DNA of 64,000 bases from an uncultured Halieaceae bacterium (GTDB lineage Bacteria; Pseudomonadota; Gammaproteobacteria; Pseudomonadales; Halieaceae). Below the pieces are notes generated by a model. It was not told where the DNA came from and did no database searches. It saw nothing but the letters and a program-made list of their open reading frames with translations. Every line of letters starts with the position of its first letter. The first letter of the stretch is position 1. A program made the position numbers and the translations under genes. The stretch is from the NCBI GenBank assembly GCA_938074045.1, contig CALJGI010000017.1, forward strand, positions 1 through 64,000, given 5' to 3'. This document shows positions 60,877 through 64,000 of the stretch, piece by piece.

Positions 60877-60905
60877 AGAGAACCGTATTTGGTGCCCGGA
60901 TGGGC

Positions 60906-60934
60906 TTGACGTTTGCGGCGAACATTCATAGAAT
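60906..60934 (+). promoter_or_regulatory. Strong tRNA-operon promoter with GC-rich discriminator
   Basis: TTGACG (60906-60911), an exact 17-base spacer and TAGAAT (60929-60934), followed immediately by GCGCGCC, the discriminator type linked to stringent control of stable RNA. Transcription would begin about 40 bases before tRNA-Glu. Confidence 0.85.
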
Positions 60935-60980
60935 GCGCGCCTCTTGACGGGAACGCCCAGGCGTTTTTAGAGGGAACAGC

Positions 60981-61056
60981 GTCCCCTTCGTCTAGTGGCC
61001 TAGGACACCGCCCTTTCACGGCGGTAACAGGGGTTCGAACCCCCTAGGGGACGCCA
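60981..61056 (+). tRNA. tRNA-Glu (TTC)
   Basis: A 76-base tRNA with encoded CCA-like end (GCCA). The acceptor GTCCCCT pairs with AGGGGAC; the anticodon loop CTTTCAC gives TTC; the T-arm is GGGGTTCGAACCCC. Confidence 0.97.
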
Positions 61057-61088
61057 TAATCATCTATCCGGTCAGGCCGGATTGCCTC

Positions 61089-61134
61089 GCGGGAATAGCT
61101 CAGTTGGTAGAGCGCAACCTTGCCAAGGTTGAGG
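61089..61134 (+). pseudogene. Truncated tRNA-Gly (GCC), 5' 46 bases only
   Basis: The first 46 bases (acceptor strand, D-arm, anticodon arm, start of variable region) are identical to the intact tRNA-Gly at 61199-61244. The sequence then changes to GGGGACGCC, the same nine bases that end tRNA-Glu. No complement to the acceptor GCGGGAA follows, so it cannot fold as a tRNA. Confidence 0.9.
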
Positions 61135-61198
61135 GGGGACGCCCAGTCTCGCCGGTTCCGGCGACCAGTACCACTGGTATAAAATGGTTTGATGTACA

Positions 61199-61274
61199 GC
61201 GGGAATAGCTCAGTTGGTAGAGCGCAACCTTGCCAAGGTTGAGGTCGCCGGTTCGAACCCGGTTTCCCGCTCCA
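61199..61274 (+). tRNA. tRNA-Gly (GCC)
   Basis: A 76-base tRNA with encoded CCA. The acceptor GCGGGAA pairs with TTCCCGC; the anticodon loop TTGCCAA gives GCC; the T-arm is CCGGTTCGAACCCGG with the usual loop. Confidence 0.97.
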
Positions 61275-61317
61275 ACTCTCTAGGCCTATATTGGTAAGTT
61301 GAAGCAAACAAAATACA

Positions 61318-61391
61318 GGCTGGGTGGCAGAGTGGTTATGCAGCGGACTGCAACTCCGTGGACGTCGGTTCGATTCCGGTCCCAGCCTCCA
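61318..61391 (+). tRNA. tRNA-Cys (GCA)
   Basis: A 74-base tRNA with encoded CCA. The acceptor GGCTGGG pairs with CCCAGCC; the anticodon loop CTGCAAC gives GCA. Its 3' half (61348-61391) is repeated in decayed form at 63109-63152. Confidence 0.97.
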
Positions 61392-61503
61392 ATTCAAAAT
61401 CAGCATATATTGTTGATTTAATTAAATAAACTTTAAGGGTGGCTGCTATGCTGTACGCAGTCAGAACCTACTGGACAGACTACAACGTGGTCTAAGCGAC
61501 GTT

Positions 61504-61752
61504 TCAGCCCATCAGAGTTTGTAAGTTCATCTGATTACCGTAATATATCTCGCGACGCATCGCCAAGGTGTCTAGTTTAATCTGCTGTCGTCGGTCCAGG
61601 GTCTGCTGTCTGCGCCCATAGCAGACATCAGCGGTTGCTCCCGAGTGATTTTGCCGAGGCGGGTGCGTTGAGTGCCGCGTTTTGCTAGTCATAGAAATTC
61701 TAGAAACGATTCCACCACCATAGGTGCATGTTTGGACATTGAACTGAGTCAT
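61504..61752 (-). CDS. Possible small gene in the tRNA-Cys-anchored segment, 82 residues
   Basis: A basic reading frame, MTQFNVQTCTYGGG at its start and ending with RREIYYGNQMNLQTLMG. The middle is rich in Arg, Gln and Thr; no membrane segment or known motif. The ribosome-binding site is weak (ATAGG). The C-terminal half (DRRQQIKLDTLAMRREIYYG) looks like a real charged helix, the N-terminal half less so. Could be spurious or a remnant of island cargo. Confidence 0.3.
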   Translation of the reverse strand: MTQFNVQTCTYGGGIVSRISMTSKTRHSTHPPRQNHSGATADVCYGRRQQTLDRRQQIKLDTLAMRREIYYGNQMNLQTLMG

Positions 61753-62008
61753 AACCTATCACAGGGTGTTGTTGCCCACTTCATTTGAGTTGACCGCTCA
61801 ACCATAAGGGCCTGGTGCAAGACGTCACTACCCCATAACAAGGCTGGTGGAGCGCTCTCCTTTCACCTGGCAGTAACCATATACTGGCGTCTTGGCGCCA
61901 GGCTGGCGAAACGGGTACGGCATGGTCCGACTAACTACCAGCAGATAGCAGTGGGCTATAGTCGCGGCCGGGATTTCGAATACGTCTGACCCATTTAAGA
62001 GCAACAAT

Positions 62009-62105
62009 GGCCACAGAAATCCCGCAGTAGCTAACCGTTTCGGGTTATATCCAGCATAGCACCCCCGCGCTACAGTGGTGGTATTAGTCGAACGAAGACG
62101 TTTTC
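62009..62105 (+). repeat. Leader of Sel1 copy A (paralogous to 63366-63466)
   Basis: Starting at GGCCACAGAAATCCC and ending at the ATG of Sel1 copy A, this stretch aligns with GGCCAAAGAATCCC and the rest of the leader of Sel1 copy B. Shared blocks include AGTAG near the start, GCGCTACA in the middle and ACGTTT just before the ATG. It suggests both Sel1 genes moved with their own promoter region. Confidence 0.5.
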
Positions 62106-62797
62106 ATGCGATCAATTATTTTTGCCACTGCACTCATAATCGCCGCTTCTGCTATCGCCCAGGATTGTTATAAACGCTTGGCTCTTTATAACGCCGGCAA
62201 ATACAGTGCGGCGTTTGCTTAATTCGAACCGTTAGCTGAACTGGGCGCAAATATGCGTAATAGACCGGCAGGAAAATGAATCACAACGACGAAGACGTAC
62301 CGCAGGATTACAAAGCCGCATTGAAGAGGTACACCCTGGCAGCTGAACAGGGCAATAAATTTGCGCAATACGCCCTGGCGACAATGTATCGCTATGGCCA
62401 AGGCGTACCGCAGGATTACAAAGCGGCCGCGAAGTGGTACACCCTGGCGGCTCAACAGGGCGATAATTCTGCGCAATACGCCCTGGCGACAATGTATCGC
62501 TATGGCCAAGGCGTACCGCAGGATGCTAAAGCAGCCATAGAGTGGTACACCCTGGCGGCTGAACATAACGATGTAGGCGCGCAAACCGACTTAGGTTATA
62601 TGTACGCCAACGGCGAAGGCGTGCTGAAAAATTTTGTGCGGGCTCATATGTTTTACAACATTGCGGCGTCTAATGGCAGCAATCTAGCTTCTGCAAATCG
62701 TGACGCTGTGGCTACAGAAATGACACCGGCTGACATTAAAAAAGCCCGGGAACAAGCCCGCAAATATGTTGCAAGTGGCTACAAGGAAAGTGGCTAG
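62106..62797 (+). pseudogene. Sel1-repeat secreted protein, copy A (disrupted)
   Basis: ATG 62106 encodes a clear signal peptide (MRSIIFATALIIAASAIAQ) and the start of a Sel1 protein (LYNAGKYSAAFA), then stops at TAA (62220-62222). Reading on gives FEPLAELGA, the expected continuation, so the stop is one base change from GAA (Glu). A frameshift follows within 50 bases. The intact Sel1 part is in another frame at 62276-62797 (173 codons): two full and further partial Sel1 repeats (YALATMYRYGQGVPQDYKAA, WYTLAAEQG) and a C-terminal helix ending ARKYVASGYKESG. Sel1 proteins are solenoids used in protein-protein contacts. As it stands no signal peptide is joined to the repeats. Confidence 0.85.
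62294..62617 (+). repeat. Three tandem 108-bp Sel1-coding repeats
   Basis: Units begin at 62294, 62402 and 62510, exactly 108 bases (36 codons) apart. The first two are nearly identical at DNA level; the third diverges in its second half. The near-identity suggests recent repeat expansion or gene conversion. Confidence 0.9.
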
Positions 62798-63108
62798 CAA
62801 AGGCAACCTGATACCGGAGTGGCTGCAAATTTGCAGTCACACACAAGCCGGTCAGAAGCCGCCAACTGGCACCTTGAAACTATCCATTCCGAGGCCTGTC
62901 TGGTTTCGGTTCGATGTCTAGTTAGTGTTCTGTGATTACGCACATGGTGCGCACTTGGGCATCAACGGGCTTTTAATTCGTGTATCCCCTTTTTTGTGCG
63001 CGCTATGTGCGCAGTGCTGGTGTATTTTGTTGTATTTTCGTGTAAATTGCCGACTCGCACAGTCAGCCATTGTGCTGGTTTTGGTAAAAATGGAGGTCAA
63101 AAGCAGGT
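62798..63108. other. Right part of the tRNA-Cys-anchored segment, no gene seen
   Basis: About 310 bases between the Sel1 pseudogene and the decayed tRNA-Cys half. It contains a small GCAAATTTGC palindrome near 62825, a GTGCGCGC-rich stretch around 62996-63015 and TGTATTTTGTTGTATTTTCGTG just after. No coding region or clear tRNA promoter. Confidence 0.5.
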
Positions 63109-63152
63109 CTGCAACTACGTGGACGCCGGCTTGCTTCCGGTCGTAGCCTCCA
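63109..63152 (+). pseudogene. Decayed 3' half of tRNA-Cys (attachment-site-like repeat)
   Basis: Forty-four bases from the anticodon loop (CTGCAAC) to CCTCCA align without gaps to the 3' half of tRNA-Cys at 61348-61391, with 7 mismatches. It lies 20 bases before tRNA-Leu, a normal spacing in tRNA operons. This is the pattern left when an element integrates in a tRNA 3' half and restores it from its own copy. Confidence 0.85.
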
Positions 63153-63172
63153 CACTCCGAAGCCCTCCCTAT

Positions 63173-63259
63173 GCCCGGGTGGCGAAACTGGTAGACGCAA
63201 GGGACTTAAAATCCCTCGGTAGAGATACCGTCCCGGTTCGATTCCGGGCCCGGGCACCA
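63173..63259 (+). tRNA. tRNA-Leu (TAA)
   Basis: An 87-base class II tRNA with encoded CCA. The acceptor GCCCGGG pairs with CCCGGGC; the anticodon loop CTTAAAA gives TAA; a long variable arm (TCGGTAGAGATACCG) is present. Its 3' part (63205-63259) recurs at 63560-63614. Confidence 0.96.
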
Positions 63260-63286
63260 TTATAAATCAATAACATACGTGAAATC

Positions 63287-63302
63287 CTCAAAGCTCTTTG
63301 AG
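63287..63302. terminator. Perfect short hairpin after tRNA-Leu
   Basis: CTCAAAG and CTTTGAG flank two bases, 27 bases after tRNA-Leu. There is no T-tract, so a role as tRNA processing or termination signal is only possible. Confidence 0.35.
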
Positions 63303-63329
63303 CCAAAGAATCTGCCTGACTTTTAAAAA

Positions 63330-63347
63330 GGCAACACATTGGCAACA
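63330..63347 (+). repeat. 11-base tandem repeat GGCAACA-N4-GGCAACA
   Basis: Two GGCAACA units 11 bases apart, in the short segment between tRNA-Leu and the Sel1 leader. GCCAAAGAATC is also repeated at 63302-63312 and 63367-63377. Short direct repeats near a tRNA 3' end can be integrase arm sites; this is only a suggestion. Confidence 0.4.
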
Positions 63348-63466
63348 GCATTTAATGGTCATTTAGGCCAAAGAATCCCTTAGTAGTTGACCCAAACAGG
63401 CAATGCACAGGCAGTTATGTGCAAATGCGCTACACTGTCTGCATCTGACACGACAAGGACGTTTCG

Positions 63467-63577
63467 ATGCGCTCTTTTCTCTTCGCCGCCACACTGCTAA
63501 TCGCCGTTTCTGCTATCGCTCAGGATTGGGATTATGACGCCGGCAATTACAGCGAGGCCCTTAAAATACCCAGGTAG
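63467..63577 (+). pseudogene. Sel1-repeat secreted protein, copy B (5' end only)
   Basis: ATG 63467 encodes a signal peptide close to that of copy A (MRSFLFAATLLIAVSAIAQ) followed by DWDYDAGNYSEALK, the expected start of a Sel1 protein. The frame then enters the decayed tRNA-Leu half and stops after KIPR. The gene is thus cut exactly where its GCC-CTT-AAA codons (Ala-Leu-Lys) meet the CTTAAAA of the tRNA anticodon loop. Only 36 codons remain. Confidence 0.85.
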
Positions 63578-63614
63578 TGATACCTTCCGGGTTCGATTCC
63601 GGGCCCGTGCACCA
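63560..63614 (+). pseudogene. Decayed 3' part of tRNA-Leu (attachment-site-like repeat)
   Basis: Fifty-five bases from the anticodon loop (CTTAAAAT) to CACCA align without gaps to 63205-63259 of tRNA-Leu, with 7 mismatches. With the intact tRNA it bounds a 355-base segment holding the leader and start of Sel1 copy B. Confidence 0.88.
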
Positions 63615-63714
63615 TAAAATTCCTCATGTGTTGACCGCTATTATGCTGTTTGACATGCTCAATGCGCCGATTCTGCAAGCTAGCACTCCGGCAGCTAAAT
63701 AGTGGAGATAATTT

Positions 63715-64000
63715 ATGCAAGCAATTGACGGTATTTACCCCGCTGAATCTGAAGAAGAGCGCAACGTGGTGTTTCGCTTACGCTACCAGGTCTATTACGA
63801 GGAGCTGGGTAGGTACGGGGACGTCGCCGACCATGATCGAAAATTATTGATAGAAGATATCGACCATAACAGTCGGTTATTTTATGCCGTCATGGATGGT
63901 AAGCCCGTGGCTGGTATGCGCCAGACCTGGGGCGGGGATGCACCGTTCACGAAGCGTCATATCGATCAGTATCAACTTCAGCCGTTTCTCAAGCGGACGC
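63715..64000 (+). CDS. GNAT-fold acyltransferase, FeeM/autoinducer-synthase-like (N-terminal part)
   Basis: ATG 63715, preceded by GTGGAG, opens a frame that runs off the right edge after 95 codons. It starts MQAIDGIYPAESEEERNVVF, then RLRYQVYYEELGRYGDVADHD and LFYAVMDGKPVAGMRQTWGG. The RxxVYxxE-type pattern and the basic/acidic spacing resemble N-acyl amino acid synthases (FeeM) and LuxI-type acyl-homoserine-lactone synthases, a branch of the GNAT fold. Substrate cannot be told from the fragment. It lies 100 bases beyond the decayed tRNA-Leu half and probably marks the original chromosomal flank. Confidence 0.65.
   Translation, partial: MQAIDGIYPAESEEERNVVFRLRYQVYYEELGRYGDVADHDRKLLIEDIDHNSRLFYAVMDGKPVAGMRQTWGGDAPFTKRHIDQYQLQPFLKRT

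Larger units (their letters stand above)
61392..62105. other. Left part of the tRNA-Cys-anchored segment, mostly non-coding
   Basis: About 710 bases between tRNA-Cys and the Sel1 pseudogene. It starts AT-rich (ATTTAATTAAATAAAC), then has a 15-codon frame at 61449-61496 of no clear meaning, one possible minus-strand gene at 61504-61752, and from 62009 a ~97-base stretch related to the leader of the second Sel1 copy at 63366-63466. No integrase, transposase or terminal inverted repeats were seen. Confidence 0.6.

Noticed and set aside
62294-62617. CRISPR-like array
   Set aside because: The 108-base repeats are in frame and encode Sel1 motifs; there are no spacers and no cas genes.
61392-63614. 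Integrase or transposase gene in the tRNA region
   Set aside because: None of the frames shows tyrosine recombinase, serine recombinase or transposase motifs, and no terminal inverted repeats were seen.
63673-63694. Lux-box-like dyad (CTG...CAG) before the FeeM-like gene
   Set aside because: Arms are only three to four bases and the spacing does not fit known LuxR-family boxes.

Overview
The window looks like chromosome of a marine-type gammaproteobacterium. YajC, CysB, ThrH, HflD, MnmA, RluE, PrmB, EpmC, PdxB and the sdhCDAB-sucAB-lpd-sucCD cluster are all of gammaproteobacterial type. The methylmalonyl-CoA module, the 2-oxoacid:acceptor oxidoreductase set and the Ig-like/calcium-motif secreted protein point towards the Cellvibrionales/Halieaceae (OM60/NOR5) side of the class. 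That placement is inference from gene content; no rRNA is present.

Layout. 1-8.5 kb (+): the C-terminal part of a large Ig-like secreted protein, a metallo-beta-lactamase-fold hydrolase, an SDR, exonuclease III, an orphan yajC, a D-cysteine desulfhydrase-like PLP enzyme, a 5'-nucleotidase and cysB. 8.5-10.6 kb: thrH convergent with pabB. 10.6-19.1 kb (+): propionyl-CoA to succinyl-CoA module (carboxyltransferase, unusual fused biotin carboxylase/biotin carrier, epimerase, mutase, MeaB chaperone). 19.1-21.5 kb: glpQ, LOG-family protein, cupin. 21.5-27.9 kb (-): tightly packed run rluE-nudix-mnmA-hflD-purB-roxA-GNAT. 28-36.7 kb: icd, a three-gene 2-oxoacid:acceptor oxidoreductase with its own GltD-like flavoprotein, a KAS III-like enzyme and gltA. 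37-48.3 kb (+): sdhCDAB, sucAB, lpdA, (a possible 52-codon gene), sucCD. 48.4-60.9 kb: htpG with a clear sigma-32 promoter, gpsA, DUF4892-like protein, prmB, aroC, a GcvR-like ACT protein, yheU-tusA-epmC-xni-pdxB, a methyltransferase, an SDR, msrB.

The genes fit together metabolically. Most of the TCA cycle (gltA, icd, 2-oxoglutarate dehydrogenase, succinyl-CoA synthetase, succinate dehydrogenase) lies within 20 kb. Two separate routes from a 2-oxoacid to acyl-CoA are encoded (SucAB-Lpd and the Kor-type enzyme). The propionate module feeds succinyl-CoA into the same cycle.

60.9-64 kb is the accessory part. A stringent-type promoter drives tRNA-Glu, a broken tRNA-Gly, tRNA-Gly and tRNA-Cys; tRNA-Leu(TAA) lies 1.8 kb further on. 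Gly-Cys-Leu is a known gammaproteobacterial tRNA operon (glyW-cysT-leuZ in E. coli). Here it appears split by a small element inserted in the 3' half of tRNA-Cys, because a decayed 3' half of tRNA-Cys (from the anticodon loop to CCA) lies 20 bp before tRNA-Leu. A second, 355-bp insertion follows tRNA-Leu, again ending in a decayed 3' half of that tRNA. Both segments carry a gene start for a secreted Sel1-repeat protein with a related upstream leader, and both copies are broken. This pair of tRNA-anchored, Sel1-bearing mini-islands is the most unusual structure in the window. The window ends inside a FeeM/acyl-homoserine-lactone-synthase-like acetyltransferase gene.
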